Shown: positions 1 to 11,531, counted from the stretch's first letter. The stretch: 64,000 nucleotides of DNA from Chiua virens (GCA_019787685.1 JAHNUO010000024.1:186001-250000); one strand, 5' to 3'. A program made the numbers and translations. The notes: generated by a model not told the origin, from the letters alone.

Positions 1-82
1 ATCTGCAGCTTTCACTGGCAAGGAAAATCCAACCGTCACTTTTGAGGATCCTGCCCAAGATTTATAGCCTAACCCTGCAGCC

Positions 83-308
83 ATGTCTTCATCCATCAAT
101 GCTGGCATCCTGACTGATGGCGCTGAGTGGTTCCCTGTTCATCATCATCCCATGTCAGCTTTCGGTCCACAAGTGGACAATTCAACCATCAGGGCAGTCA
201 TCCACACACCGATCAACCCTTCCTTGCACTTTCCACTTTATGAAGGCTCCATGCCTTCATCCTTTGACTCCATTGGTGCTCAACAAGCCATCAGTTGGAG
301 GCATCACA
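83..308 (+). other. possible coding exon fragment, cut by a MITE
   Basis: An open frame begins at the ATG at 83 and stays open up to the hAT-like MITE that starts at 309. I recognise no domain. The frame past 309 runs into the MITE's GGGTAT repeats, so the predicted C-terminus there is not real. The best reading is a fragment of an unknown gene interrupted by the MITE. A chance open frame is equally possible. Confidence 0.2.
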
Positions 309-661
309 CTAGGGATCTGCGTGGGTATGGGTATGGGTTGGACTTTGGATACCCATACCCATACCCACACCGTGGGTACAGTGGGTCCATAGCAAGGTGA
401 GGGTGATGATGATGATGGCTTATCATGAGTGAGTGAGGTTTAGCTAAGTTAGGATAAGGTATAAGATAGCAGAATGAGTATAGATATGATGTTTAGAACA
501 AGGTTTAGTCTATAGTTTAGGCTTGGTACTACTAAACCCATGGGTACGGTTTTTGATACCCACAGGAAAACCCATACCCACGGCATGGGTATGGGTTTTT
601 GGTGGGTATGGGTATGGGTATGAGCTCTGATACCCATGGGTGTACCCACGCAGAACCCTAG
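309..661. mobile_element. hAT-like MITE with GGGTAT subterminal repeats
   Basis: This is a 353-bp non-coding element. Its ends form an imperfect inverted repeat: the left end reads CTAGGGATCTGCGTGGGTA, and the complement of the right end starts CTAGGGTTCTGCGTGGGTA. The interior just inside both ends is packed with GGGTAT and ATACCC units in both orientations (about 330-375 and 555-645). Ends of the TAGGG type with dense short subterminal repeats are characteristic of hAT non-autonomous elements. The flanks (301-308 and 662-669) match only at their first four bases, so the expected 8-bp target duplication is decayed or the ends are slightly misplaced. There is no coding capacity. Confidence 0.6.
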
Positions 662-849
662 GCATTGATCTTGAAGATGGGACCCCAGTGTGGATGGAAT
701 GGATATGGACACTGGTTAGCATGAGCAGTCTATGAGAACTCAGATTCGGGGACGTACCAAGCCCCAACCATGCTCTGAGACCTTACCACCAACGGTGCAA
801 CTAGCCTTGTCACAGAAAATGCCTCAGTTAGAACTTAGTGATCCATTGA

Positions 850-1500
850 TGAATTAATGACTCACCATACTCATTGTCACCCTCCAGGAAGCTTCTTCCC
901 ACCTGTTGGAGAGATTCCACACTTGATGCTTGTAAACAAGCAACAATAACAACACGAGTCTACAACACTTCAACAAGTTATTGTGGATTATTATACAGTG
1001 ACAAACATTATCAATCATGGACAACTGACTTTCAGTGTCAGATCTCTGTCCTTGCCACCACCTACCATCAACGTCTTCCTGGATTGTGCCTAGTACCTTC
1101 CCTGCTTTATTATTGCTCATCCTAAAGACTTTGCGTGACATCTCCTGCACCTGGACTGACGCTTGTTCCAACAACTCCACCCTCCTTGCCACCAATGTGC
1201 ATTGCCCTCAAGACCTTGCACCAATGCCTGCGCTTCCCTGTCCCAAGTCCCGATTCAGAGCTGGCTTTGTGCCACTCAAACTTCTCTTGTTGTCTGACTT
1301 TGTGTCCATAGGGTCGCCCTGTCACCATCACAAATCGAGCAATAGTAGGGTTGAAGACCCCTTGAAGTGCTTCCCCTCTGGTTCCACCCTCTTGTCACTC
1401 TGGTCTGCATCGTCGCCACACCATCTCATACCTCTGAGTGAATTAGACTCTGCTACCATCAATCCAGGTACAGTACCTAACCCTTAGTTCATCGGCATGA
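850..1500 (-). pseudogene. coiled-coil-like gene fragment, frame-shifted
   Basis: On the minus strand, open segments at about 1331-1122 and 1195-1000 join into a helical, Glu/Gln/Arg-rich stretch (VARRVELLEQASVQVQEMS) only if a frameshift near 1190 is allowed. This looks like a coiled-coil fragment, but I cannot assign a family. The plus-strand frame across the same bases is probably its shadow. Confidence is low. Confidence 0.22.
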
Positions 1501-1822
1501 TCCTAACCAATATTTTAGCCCCATTCTTCCCCCCCCCCCAACCCACTATGGCCTTGAAATTTACCCCCCAAACTCGTGCTCATGATCATAAGCCCTGTCT
1601 CACTCTGTTTTAAACCCACACAGTACACCAGCTACATACAAAAGCTTGGATGCCAAATCAATTGCTACAGATTATGGTACTACAACCATCTACACCTCGC
1701 CCAACATGTCTTTTGTCCCAGAACCCCATAATGGCAAAGAGGAACTATGTGCTTGAGCAGATGGATGATTTGGTGCCACAGACTGTTTCTAATGGCCACA
1801 GATGTACTGTGAAGAGTACCAT

Positions 1823-2031
1823 TGAAGGTAATAAATCCCAGCTGTAGTGCAATACTCAGGGGAATTGAAAGAAAAGAAAAGAGGGTGAAGGAATGTGATT
1901 CCGTTTGACCCAGGGACAACGCTGAGTTGGTGAACAATGAGGAATGGTTTTTGAGTAGTCCGAGATGAATCTGGGGCGAATCTGGATTAAAACAGATAGA
2001 AAGGCAGACACGGCAGTCCAAATCCAGATTG
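1823..2031 (-). repeat. truncated LTR, family Z (left LTR of a decayed element)
   Basis: This is the 3' third of a family-Z LTR in minus orientation. It is nearly identical to the last 200 bp or so of the full-length solo LTRs at 45475-46088 and 50186-50801. It begins with the LTR terminus TGAAGGTAATAAATCC and loses similarity near 2031. Together with the equivalent fragment at 4335-4545, in the same orientation, it brackets a gag-like frame of matching polarity. I read it as the 3' LTR of a decayed minus-strand retrotransposon. The sequence from 2032 to about 2410 no longer resembles LTR Z. Confidence 0.7.
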
Positions 2032-2412
2032 ATAAAACATGAGGGGAGCATTTGCTGGACAAATACCAGGGACAAAATGGGGACAAAATGGAGACAAAAC
2101 AGATATGCAAAAGAATGATTTCAACGACTGAATTTGTGAAAACGCGAAAAGTTGCATGTGGAAACCAAGGCGGTCTTGTAGACCCCTCCCCCCTGGGTAG
2201 GCCATATCTGATGACCTCCTGGTCATCTGGATAATGCTGTGGAGAAAGGGTGAGGGCATCTTGATGATAGTAAAAAAAAGAAATGGTCAGATTCCCAGGT
2301 CGAAGGGAAAATGTGACTGAACTGTGTCAGCTGGGTCGTTGAATAAACCTGATGTGGGCAGAAACAGCTGAGGTATAAACTGAAATGAAAAGACACACAC
2401 ATTAGTGTAAAA

Positions 2413-3996
2413 TTAAGAGAGGGGGAAGCAGATTGGGAGAGCAGCGAATGGCACGCATAGTTTTGATAACCGGCTCAGAACCGATTGAACTGGTGGGGTA
2501 TGGGTCCTTGGATACGGCCATAAACGTAGAGGTGGTGGCTTGGATGAGATGGGTGGTGGCATGGTTGTGGAAATGAGGGGCGAGGTCGATAGCAGTGAGG
2601 GCAGTTTGTTGAAAAAGGACAAGGGTGATGGGTGTGGCTGCAATGTGTGCACTTCATGGTGCATAGGAACTGTGTGGAAGAGTGTGTTTAGCTTCCATAC
2701 ATGGCCGGAAACCAATTGAACCGGTAAGGTACTAATCCTTGGATATGGTCGTAAATGCAAAGATGGTGGTTTGTTGAGAAAGGACAAGGGCAATGAGAGT
2801 GGCTGCAATATGCGCACTTCATGGTGCATAGGAACTGCACAGAAGAGTGCATTTGGCTTCGATACCCAGCCAGAAACCGATTGAACCAGTGAGGTACTAA
2901 TCCTTGGATACAGCTGTAAATGCAGCGACAGTGGTTTGGATGTGATAGGCAATGGGACAGCTTTAGGGATGAGAGACCGACTGGGCAATGTGGGTGGTGA
3001 TGGATCTGACATGATCCGAGCTATCCGGATAGATGTTTTTGGTGACATGGCCAGTGTGCTGCTATCACGAACGGATGGCAATGATGGCGGATCTGGTGGT
3101 GATAAAACAATTGTGTTTTCTGGAGGCAAGTGAGGTGGTCGTGCTAAGTCAGGTGGGTGAGAGGGAAGTGAGTGGGATGAGAGTATGCGCCTGGTTGGCC
3201 GTTTTGTCATAGCCAAAAACATTGATCTGCTGAGCTGCAATCCAGTACTACACAATGGATGGGTGAGTGGTGGTGTGAGGTTTGTCAGTGGCAACTTCAT
3301 AGTCATCCAAGGTAACAGAGGTGGCAAGGCTGGCATCCTCGATGGTGAGAGAAATGGGGTGGACGAGTTGGGTTGTGACATATCTGAAGAGGGCGAAGGT
3401 GGTTGGATTGGTCATGGTGATGGATCCGAGAATGTCCGGATTGATGTATGCATGAGTATGTCCGGTGGCAGAGAGATTGTGCCTGAGGAGGGTGAGTGTA
3501 GTGGGTGAGATGTGTTGGGGCAATCCGGTTCATTTTGCTCCTGTGTTTCGGCATGCGGTACTGCAAATTTGACAGCTATGAGAAGTGGATCAGCACAGAT
3601 GGGTTCAATTGAGATGTTACTGGATTGCTCAGGATCACATTCTACTATCCTTGAATAGACCCAGATGGAATCACTTTGCGGCATGTGATCTGCTAGATTT
3701 GATAAGGTGGATGCTGAGGCAAGGATGGGGTCGGTGGTAATGTCAATGGATGGTTCTGGAACGTAAAGTGAGTAGTTGTCGTCATATGACGAGTACCAGT
3801 GCTGGACATCTGCTACAAATGTTGACCAATCTGGCTGCGCTGCTAGTACTTGCTGCGATGTCCGCCATAGCTTAGCGTCTTCTGGGTGGGCATACCAGAT
3901 TGCTGTATTAATCTTCTGTGCATCTGTGAGTCCAATGCTTGTAGCTAACTGATTGACGTGTTTCAAAAAGGCAGGTAGCTGTGATGGAATGGTCAC
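2413..3996 (-). pseudogene. gag-like fragment of a gypsy-type element
   Basis: The segment 3996-3412 encodes a helical domain with the pattern LPAFLKHVNQLATSIGLTD followed by an AIWYAHPEDAKLW-type block and a WSTFVADVQHWYSSYDD block. This resembles the gag-like domain at the start of many Agaricomycete gypsy polyproteins. A frameshift near 3400 leads into a Pro/Ser/Leu-rich frame (3381-2413) carrying internal repeats. No zinc knuckle, protease, reverse transcriptase or integrase is present between the two flanking LTR fragments, so this is either a gag-only derivative or a heavily deleted copy. Gag would build the cytoplasmic virus-like particle. The family assignment rests on pattern resemblance only. 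Confidence 0.5.
2472..2945. repeat. degenerate tandem repeat inside the gag-like region
   Basis: Three related blocks start near 2472, 2707 and 2874. Each begins with a version of GAAACCGATTGAACC, followed by a TCCTTGGATA-type stretch and a GGTGGTTTG motif. Between the first and second blocks, and again between the second and third, a CACTTCATGGTGCATAGGAA stretch recurs (about 2647 and 2816). The last two blocks are about 167 bp apart. In the minus-strand frame this gives repeated VPMHHEV peptides. Confidence 0.6.
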
Positions 3997-4334
3997 ATCG
4001 AAACATGGGGCGCTAGAGGCAGTCCGGAAGGGCAGCTATAGGAGATATCTGGGTGATGGCATAGTAACGACTTGGATGGTGGCACAGGTTGCCGTGCACC
4101 GTGACAGGTGTGTCGTCTGACTTGTCTGACGTCACTTAGAGTTCTGCGGCGGTGTAAGGGTAGTGGTGCAGGGTTTGATAGGGGCGATTCAGATGCTATG
4201 CAAGGAGGTGTTAACCGAGGTGAAAATTTTCTGAGAAGTGAAGCGAAGGTGTGTTGTGAGTGAGATGACTAATGAGTGGATGGGTTATCGTCGTCTGTAC
4301 CAACTTCTGGAAGTCCCTCGCAGTGGGCTCCAGT

Positions 4335-4545
4335 TGAAGGTAATAAATCCCAGCTGTAGTACAATACTCAGGGGGATTGAAAGAATAAAGAAAAGAGGGT
4401 GAAGGAATGTGATTCCGTTTGACCCAGGGACAACACTGAGTTGGTGAATGACAAGGAATGGTTTTTGAGTAGTCTGAGATGAATCCAGGGTGAATCTGGA
4501 TTAAAACAGATAGAAAGGTGGACATGGCAGTCCGAATCCAGATCA
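4335..4545 (-). repeat. truncated LTR, family Z (right LTR of a decayed element)
   Basis: This is a second 3' LTR fragment of family Z in minus orientation, parallel to the one at 1823-2031. It starts at the LTR terminus (TGAAGGTAATAAATCC) and stops matching at nearly the same internal position as the left copy. In minus orientation it lies just upstream of the gag-like frame at 3996, as a 5' LTR should. The rest of the LTR (about 400 bp) is missing. Confidence 0.65.
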
Positions 4546-4639
4546 ATGATTGAACACAATCCACCGTTTCCCTCCAGATGTAGTGGACACAAGCCAGTGA
4601 CCAGCATGGTTCTTTGAGCACATACTACAGGTAGGATCT

Positions 4640-5910
4640 TTCATGCATCTCGGTTCACAGTACTTAATGAGCTTCACTGCAGTGTTCCATCCCCATGTTC
4701 AAAGGACTTTCCCCTCATGTGCACAACTTAAACATTCAGCGCCTCCTATTCCGACTCTCCAAATGGCATGCATTGGCCAAACTTCAAATTCACACGGACG
4801 ATTCGCTCATACTCCTCCAACAGTCATTATGGACCCTTTGTGATCAGCTTTGCCACTTTCAATGAGCCACCTGCACCACCTTCAAAACTTGTGAATTACC
4901 CATGGAAGCTGTGCAACAGCAGAGGAGGGAATTGGCGGAGGTCAATGCTGGACGTCGAAAGAAAGAAGTGCACTTAGTGGCCTTGCTCCCAAAAACATTC
5001 AATCTCAACATGTACAAGTTCCATGCCCTGGGTGACTACATCACAATGATCAAGATGCTCGGGACAACTGACTCATTCTCAACCCAAATTGTAAGTGTAA
5101 AGCTTTTTCCTGAAGGTTTATTTTTTCTTGCAGCATGTCTCTGACATACCTCTGACATATGTGTGCCTTCAGGGAGAGCTGGTGCACTGCTCATGACTCT
5201 GTCGAGGGAAGAAGGTCCCAACTATCACCCCTTCTGGTACTGTTAGCTACTCAAGGCATTCTGTATTGATGTTTCCTACTCTCCTGGTGGTGTTAGTGGT
5301 TCAAAGGAGACAATGGAGGTCCTCTGGGTCTGTTGGCTAGGAATTGATCCAGACCATAGGTGGGGTTTCCAGCAGTGCACTCTTCCAAAGATTGGATTTG
5401 TGCCTGAAGATGGAGAGAGCCCTGATTTCGGCTTTCTGGATCCCTCCCTGGTGATCCATGGATGTCACCTCATTCCAGCTTTCATAGATGGTTGCACCAA
5501 TCAATTCTTACAGGGCAGCATGTCAGTAGCCAGACTACCTGGGGAGTCTGATGATTGGGCAAGGTATGATGTAAATATGTGAGTTTTATTTCACATATCT
5601 TGACCTCTTGCATGCTAACAATATTAGTTTTGCTGATCGAGATATGTTCACTCGCTATGCAGCAATTGGTGTAGGTCATGACACCACGTACTTACGACAC
5701 AACCATGGGCTGGTTGACAACCAATTATCCGCTGGTGATGAAGAAGAAGAGGTCAATCATATTGAAGATACTTGCCCAAGGCATGTATCTCAAAGCGATG
5801 AGAATCCTGACAAAGAGGACAAGGACAAGGACAAGGATGATTCAGATGTAAATAGTGACAACAGTATGAGTGACGGCTATGAGGACAGCAACTCGGATGC
5901 TTATTTCTAG
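4640..5910 (+). pseudogene. 3' fragment of a Plavaka-related transposase gene
   Basis: Several exon-sized frames match the C-terminal half of a widespread Agaricomycete transposase family related to Plavaka. The first, around 4984-5091, holds TFNLNMYKFHALGDYITMIK and then GTTDSFSTQ. A likely intron (5092-5172) precedes GELVH. A second block at 5313-5580 holds WLGIDPDHRWGF, FGFLDPSLVIHGCHLIPAF and a DDWARYDVN motif. The final exon (5632-5910) starts ADRDMFTRYAAIGVGH and ends in an acidic tail rich in Asp, Lys and Glu. The central portion that normally separates GELVH from the WLGIDP block is missing, so the gene is internally deleted as well as 5'-truncated. Family resemblance is from memory of conserved motifs. 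Confidence 0.55.
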
Positions 5911-7045
5911 CTATGACAATGACCATCCAAATCTACTTTTAATTATGAGTAGTTTGATGGCTCATTCAAAATGTAAATGTATTTATTGCCTACTAACAGT
6001 GTTGGCTGTGATAACTCCTTGCAGTAATTACAGAAGTTTCAAAAGCACTAAAGACATTACCAGCAACTACCCACCTTAGGCAGCACTTTTTGGAGGTACA
6101 ATGAGCCTTTAGGGTAGTTTTGTATGTTGATTGTATTGGTCCTGTAAGGTCATTGGGCCTCTTTGCCCTTCACCAAAGTCCCATTATGGCAGGATAACCC
6201 CCCCTGCCTGAGGCTGCCTCTATAAATGAGGCTCGGCAAACATCCAAGGTATGCCTCCAAGGCTGCTCATGTGTGCTCGGTCTGGTTATTCTCCAAATGC
6301 TGAGTTCCAATTTGCTTGTGTGTTTTTTTCCATACTAGTATGTCCAAATTCTGAGTCATTCTGTGTTTTCTACTACATATATGATATCCAATTCCAATTC
6401 TATTTCACAAATGATCACACATGATACAATGAAGACAAAGATGTATTCAAGTCATCTTGATGCTGTATGACACTTCCTGAGTATCTAATCCTACTCACAT
6501 GTCACAAATGATCGTGGCCTGATGATACAATGAAGATAAATGTATTCAAGCAATCTCGAGGGTCACAATAGGTATAGATAGCAGTCTACCTCTAACTCGC
6601 CACTTTACAACACTCTATGATGCTTCCTGAGGGCACGTGAACTCGGCCCAGCAGTTGGAGAGCATGTCTCACTCCCTCTTGCCTGTTGAGCTCTGCTGCT
6701 GTGAGTCTGTAGACAGTAGTGAGATCAAGTTATTGATTAACGAGAGGTTACTTACCGTCGCACACACCACCAATGCCTGTGTCCAAGTCTTCGCAGCCTC
6801 AGTATGGGTGCCAGCCTTGGACTAAATCTTTCAGTGCCAGTGTGGGTGTACAGTCAGGGAAGGGCTTACACGTCAGTTGGCAGGCTGTGGAGTCTTGGAC
6901 TCGCACTCAACATTGGGCTTATGGTCTTCATTGTCAGCGCGAGGTAACCAGGCTCTGAAGCTGGATAGATTCATTGTGTGCTCTGAAGCGGTGGGTAACA
7001 CCAGGAACTTCACTTGAAATGACTGTTGTCATCAGCTAGCACCGA
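5911..7045. other. no gene recognised
   Basis: Beyond the stop at 5910 there are only short, unsupported frames. A pair of near-repeats containing ATGATACAATGAAGA (about 6422 and 6518), each followed by a TGTATTCAAG stretch, is the only visible structure. Confidence 0.4.
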
Positions 7046-7438
7046 TCAGAGTGGGATGAATATGCAATGCACCAGCTCAATGTGGCTAGCCACATGCCAA
7101 CTCAACCTACAGTCTTGTGTAGTCACTGCTGGCAGAATTGCCACCAGAAGCTCCTGCGACTCTACGACTAGACTGATAACTTGCTCAACTTGTTCATGAG
7201 GCGGCAATGACATTGCAGGGGGATATTGAGGGAGGGAGGATGTCGGGTGGGGAGGGGAATGAGAAGGTTGTGGATGATGGCATAAGTAAGTCTCCATGAC
7301 AGGAATCTCAACCTGAGAATATTTTATCAAAGAACCCCGATAAACAATGCTGATCTCACCTTGAGAGATGTACTTCACGTTTGCCTCAGGTGCCTCTTTG
7401 ATTGCATCACCAAAGCTGCTATGGGTATTCCGCCACAC
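7046..7438 (-). CDS. unrecognised minus-strand open frame
   Basis: A 130-residue frame opens at 7438. Its first half is mixed in composition, the middle is rich in Pro, Ser and His, and the end is hydrophobic. I recognise no domain and see no clear introns. It may be an exon of a gene that includes the minus-strand frames at 8731-9699, or it may be spurious. Confidence 0.18.
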   Translation of the reverse strand: MWRNTHSSFGDAIKEAPEANVKYISQGEISIVYRGSLIKYSQVEIPVMETYLCHHPQPSHSPPHPTSSLPQYPPAMSLPPHEQVEQVISLVVESQELLVAILPAVTTQDCRLSWHVASHIELVHCIFIPL

Positions 7439-7675
7439 ATGTTGTTGGTTCTAAGTTGAAAGAAAATCCTTATATAATCTTGATTCACTCCTCGTTTGAC
7501 CATGAGAAGCACCACTCATTACTTCCATTGCGACCCCTTCGGCCTCCTAGACCACAGGGATGACTCGGATCTCACTACTTCTACTCACACTTGTCTTCCA
7601 CAGGTAAGTCAACCAGTTTAGGGACTGAGTTAATACTAGAAACATACAACTGATGTGAGTGATCAAGGAAATGTT

Positions 7676-7935
7676 CAAGGAAACAGGGTGGGTATTTTTC
7701 GGTCCAGGTTCCAACATAATGTTTATCACCTTCACACTGTTGCAAGGTCAAGATCATGCCCCCTTCACTCATTGACCCCCTCTCCCTCTTTGACCTTGTC
7801 CATGCCCTCTGCAGCCTCATTGACCTCCATGAACCCTCTTCCACTTCTTCGACCTCATCCATGACCTCCACAGCCTTGTCGACCTCCACCAGCCCCCCTC
7901 CACCTCTTTGACCTTGTTGTCTCTGTCCATGGCCT
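7676..7935. repeat. CT-rich minisatellite tract 1
   Basis: This is a pyrimidine-rich tract in which GACCTC, CTTTGACC and CCTC.ACAGCCT motifs recur without an exact period. It closely resembles the tract at 8125-8490, so the two look like a local duplication separated by about 190 bp. The plus-strand frame through it is low-complexity Ser/Pro/Leu and is unlikely to be a gene. Confidence 0.6.
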
Positions 7936-8124
7936 CTTCAACTATCAGATAAGATTGATAGCCAACTAGATGCCTAGTAGAAAGGTCGGGTTGAAAAATT
8001 GATGCTCAATGTATGCCCCTGACAAATATATTAGTTTGTGTTGAACCAGGCAAACAACATCGTCACCCTAGCCTATGTTACCTCACCCACTGACTCGACG
8101 CCGTTTGAACCAGAACCTTCATGG

Positions 8125-8490
8125 CCCCCATAGCCTCCTCGGCCTCCAGGTCGTCTCTCACCTTCATGCTGCTGCAAAATCCAGACTTCCTCTGTGCCCT
8201 GATTGATCCCTTTGACCTCATCCATTACCTCGACAGCCTCGCCGACCTCCACAGGCCCTCCTGTTCCTCTTTGACCTCGTGCTCCATGGCCTCATCACAT
8301 CATCAACCTCTGGCCTCCACAACCTCTTCTACTTACACTCTGACTCAATGTCGTTCAGCACCTTCACGCTAGTCAAGACTATTCCCTCCATGCCCTCATC
8401 GACGCCCTCCCCCTCTTCAACCTCATCCATAACCTCCACAGCCTCGTCAACATCGACCCCCACCAGCCTCTTTGATTTCCAATGGCACTA
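8125..8490. repeat. CT-rich minisatellite tract 2
   Basis: This is the second copy of the GACCTC-rich tract. It shares blocks such as CTTTGACCTCATCCAT and the GACAGCCTCG / CACAGCCTCG motifs with tract 1. Ser/Thr/Pro-rich plus-strand frames here are composition artefacts. Confidence 0.6.
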
Positions 8491-8730
8491 ACACACTATC
8501 TACCTCACGCACTAGCTACATCACTCTGTAAATTGTATCTAAATATTAGTCAAGCATGATAACAACAAGATTGTCATTGAGGAGCAAAAAAACAAAGTGG
8601 TACATTGACAGCACAATGAGAACATGCCCCTCTGTTGTGAGGCAGGAGACAGATCACGACTCCCTGTGCCCATTGAGTACGTTGAGTACTTAATTATTAG
8701 AATGACACGAAGACATGAGGACGCACTAGC

Positions 8731-9699
8731 TCATATGCAGTCAAATTCTCCATCAACCCCAAGCTCATGAAGCTGAGACCACAGCACAGGGGACAGAGGG
8801 ATGTCAGACTCTCCGAGTGGGCACTGGAACTTCAAAATCCAACTTGGACAGGTGGATGGTGGTGTAGGAGGGGGGTTAAGATCAGGCTCGCTCAGTGATG
8901 TGAACAGTGCTGCCAACACATTGGCATCCTGAGACCTTGGGGATTGATCCTCACCAATCATAATTGCAAGGTGGTCGAGGGTTTCGCTGACTGCTTTCAA
9001 CTGTTTCTTCAGGTGCATGATCAGAACTGGGTTGACAGTTAGCTATGAATATCAGAGGTACGATGTGAAAATTTGAATATATGATGGTTGACATATTCCG
9101 CAAGAGGCTTGGACTTAGGAGGATCCGTGGAGATGTGAATGGAGGTGCCAGCAAGGTGGGCAGATGCGGAAGGAGAGGGGTCCATGGTGATGGTGAGATG
9201 GGGCGGAAGCTGCATGATAGCATGAGGGAGAGGAGGTGATACGGACTCACCTTTATATACACCAGGTACCAGTGTGTGAGGACAGTGCGAGAAAGTGGAT
9301 CAGTGGGACAATGAAGGAAGACTTCCTCACGTGTTTAATTAATTGCGATGAAACCTGCGGAATGAGGATCTGAGTCAGTGGACAACAAAGGAAGATTACC
9401 TGGACAAGGACAGTAGCTGCTGCGAGCACCACGGAAATAGGGAAGAAGTTGAAGTTGTGCTTTGGAGCACAGAAGGTGGCATGGCAGGTGGCGACGTGGC
9501 AAGGAGTATCTTTAGTCAGCGAAAATGTCTGGAAACCTGAGCCCTGAGGGTCAGCACAAGGGGATTCTCTGTTTAACTTGAAATAAACAGAAGCAGCACA
9601 CTTACAGTAAACCATACTCTCCATGAAGACCCTCACCACGTAGGTCATTTGTCTGCCTTCCTCTCGCCTAATCTGACTGGTAGACAGGCCATCTGCCAC
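8731..9699 (-). CDS. unrecognised multi-exon frame
   Basis: Three minus-strand frames (9699-9253, 9262-8951, 9018-8731) follow one another and could be exons. A plausible intron with GTAAGT and a TTTCAAG acceptor lies around 9575-9605. A second possible intron with a GTAATC donor and a CGCAG acceptor lies near 9357-9401. The last frame is amphipathic at first (KKQLKAVSETLDHLAIMIG) and then Pro-rich. I cannot identify the product or confirm the start codon. Confidence 0.22.
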
Positions 9700-9919
9700 C
9701 CATGTGGAGGACCTACCTCAGGGTTTGATGCCTCCATGATACTCCCTCCGCAGTTGGCAGGTTTCATGGGCTGTTGGGTGTTTCTATGACCATGAGTGTT
9801 GGGACTTTGCCAGTCGTGAGGAGCACCAAGAGTTCTTTTTCTGGCTCGTCAGAGGCTTTGATGAGAGGTGGCCAATGAGGTGAACCATTTTCCCTCAGCT
9901 TCCTCTCGACATCGCATTA

Positions 9920-11531
9920 CAGTGACTCCCAAAACCGTTACAATGTTTAACCCTAATGCAGTGTATGAAGCACACTGCAAACACCCGTGGGAATATCACT
10001 TAGCATTGGTGAGACAAATGATAGTACACACTCCTGGCTGCCTATAGGTACCTGGATCATGTGATTTGACCAAGTGGCTGTGGAGATATGGCCAATTTAA
10101 AACAGGAACTACATTGTAACAGTTTTGTCACTTTTGTTAATAGATAGGGTATTTGGTATATATCAATACTTGGTGTATCCTCCTTTGGCTTTAAGCACTG
10201 CCTAAATCCTCCTAGGCATGCTTTCAATCAATTTCTGACATACCTCAGCTGGTATCTTGTCCCATTCCTCCTGAGTCCTTTTCTATAACTCCTCTATCCC
10301 CTTAGGAGGGTTTTCATACTTTGCAAGCTTCCTTTTGAGGTAAAGCCAGATATGTTCTATGGGGTTGGGATCTGGAGACTGTGCAGGCCACACCATAGTC
10401 CTGAAATCCTGTTCTTCTAGCCACTCCTTGACCCTTCTGCAAGTATACTTTGGGTCATTGTCCTGTTGAAAGATAGTATCAGGAGGATTAAGACCATAAA
10501 ACTCCAGGGAAGCCTGGAGCTCATCCTTCAAAATTTGAAGGTAAAGATCACCATTCATCCTACCATCAATCTTAGTGGCATACCCAATGCCATCCCAAGT
10601 CATACAGCCCCATAACATTAGAGAACCCCCTCCAAACTTGAGAGTTCCTTCAACCAACCTATCACTAAGGCCCTCTCCTGCCTTTTTCCATGCCCATTTG
10701 TGACCATCTGATCCAAGGTGATTGATCTTAGTCTCATCAGACCATACCACCTGTTTCCAGTCCTCCAGAGTCCAATATTTATGAGCATGGGCAAAGTCCA
10801 ACTAAGCCTTGCGATGCTTGGCAGAGAGTAGAGGTTGTTTGGACTTGACTACAGCCTTCATACCAACTTTTTTCAAGTGACGATGAACTGTGTTAGGATG
10901 AAGAGGCTGATTGGTGATAGTGAAGAGGGCTTTGGTGACTTGGACTGCATTCTCTGCCTTATTGCTAGAGATGAGACAAATAGCATGGCAGACATTGGCA
11001 TCAGAAAGCTTTGATGGGTGACCTCCAATGGACTTCTCAAGGTCAGAATGCCCCTTGGAACGAAGCCTCCAGATAGCAGCAGTGCTGACACCTGTGCTAG
11101 AGGCAATGGAGTGAATAGAATGGCCAGAATCAAGTTGAGAGAGGATGGTATTTTTTTGAGTGACAGAGAGAGATCGCATGATGATAGTGATTAAAAGACA
11201 AGAAGCATGGGAACATATTTAGACTCAGACACTATGTTTATATGTGTATCTTTGTTTGTAGAACCAAATATGACCAACAATCCTTTTGTTTTATTAAGAT
11301 CCTATTAAATATTATAAAAGTGACAAAACTGTTACAATGTAGTTCCTGTTTTGAATTGGCCATATCTCCACAGCCACTTGGTCAAATCACATGATCCAGG
11401 TACCTATAGGCAGCCAGGAGTGTGTACTATCATTTGTCTCACCAATGCTAAGTGATATTCCCACGGGTGTTTGCAGTGTGCTTCATGCACTGCATTGGGG
11501 TTAAACATTGTAACGGTTTTGGGAGTCACTG
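9920..11531 (-). mobile_element. Tc1-like DNA transposon M1
   Basis: This 1612-bp element is flanked by TA on each side (9918-9919 and 11532-11533). Its terminal inverted repeats are unusually long, 216 bp (9920-10135 and 11316-11531), begin CAGTGACTCCC and differ at only a few positions. A single transposase frame on the minus strand fills the interior. Terminal CAGTG, TA duplication and the transposase motifs place it in the Tc1/mariner superfamily. The repeats share short blocks (GTGGCTGTGGAGATA, CTCCTGGCT) with element M2, so the two are related families. It moves by cut-and-paste through a DNA intermediate. Confidence 0.93.
10163..11179 (-). pseudogene. Tc1-like transposase, three nonsense codons
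   Basis: The frame from the ATG at 11179 to the TGA at 10163-10165 encodes 338 positions, the usual length for Tc1 transposases. The N-terminal third carries helix-turn-helix DNA-binding motifs (HSIHSIASSTGVSTAAIWRL). The catalytic DDE core shows VVWSDETKINHLGSDGHKWA, IFQQDNDPKYTCRRVKEWL and PAQSPDPNPIEHIWLYLK, with D-D-E spacing of the Tc1 type. All three acidic residues are present. Three in-frame TAG codons (10804-10802, 10285-10283, 10204-10202) inactivate it. No frameshift is visible, so the copy died recently. TAG can arise from CAG or TGG by single transitions. Confidence 0.93.

Noticed and set aside
325..645. GGGTAT/ATACCC arrays resembling an internal telomere
   Set aside because: The unit differs from the common TTAGGG telomere, occurs in both orientations and is bounded by inverted ends, which fits subterminal repeats of a MITE better.
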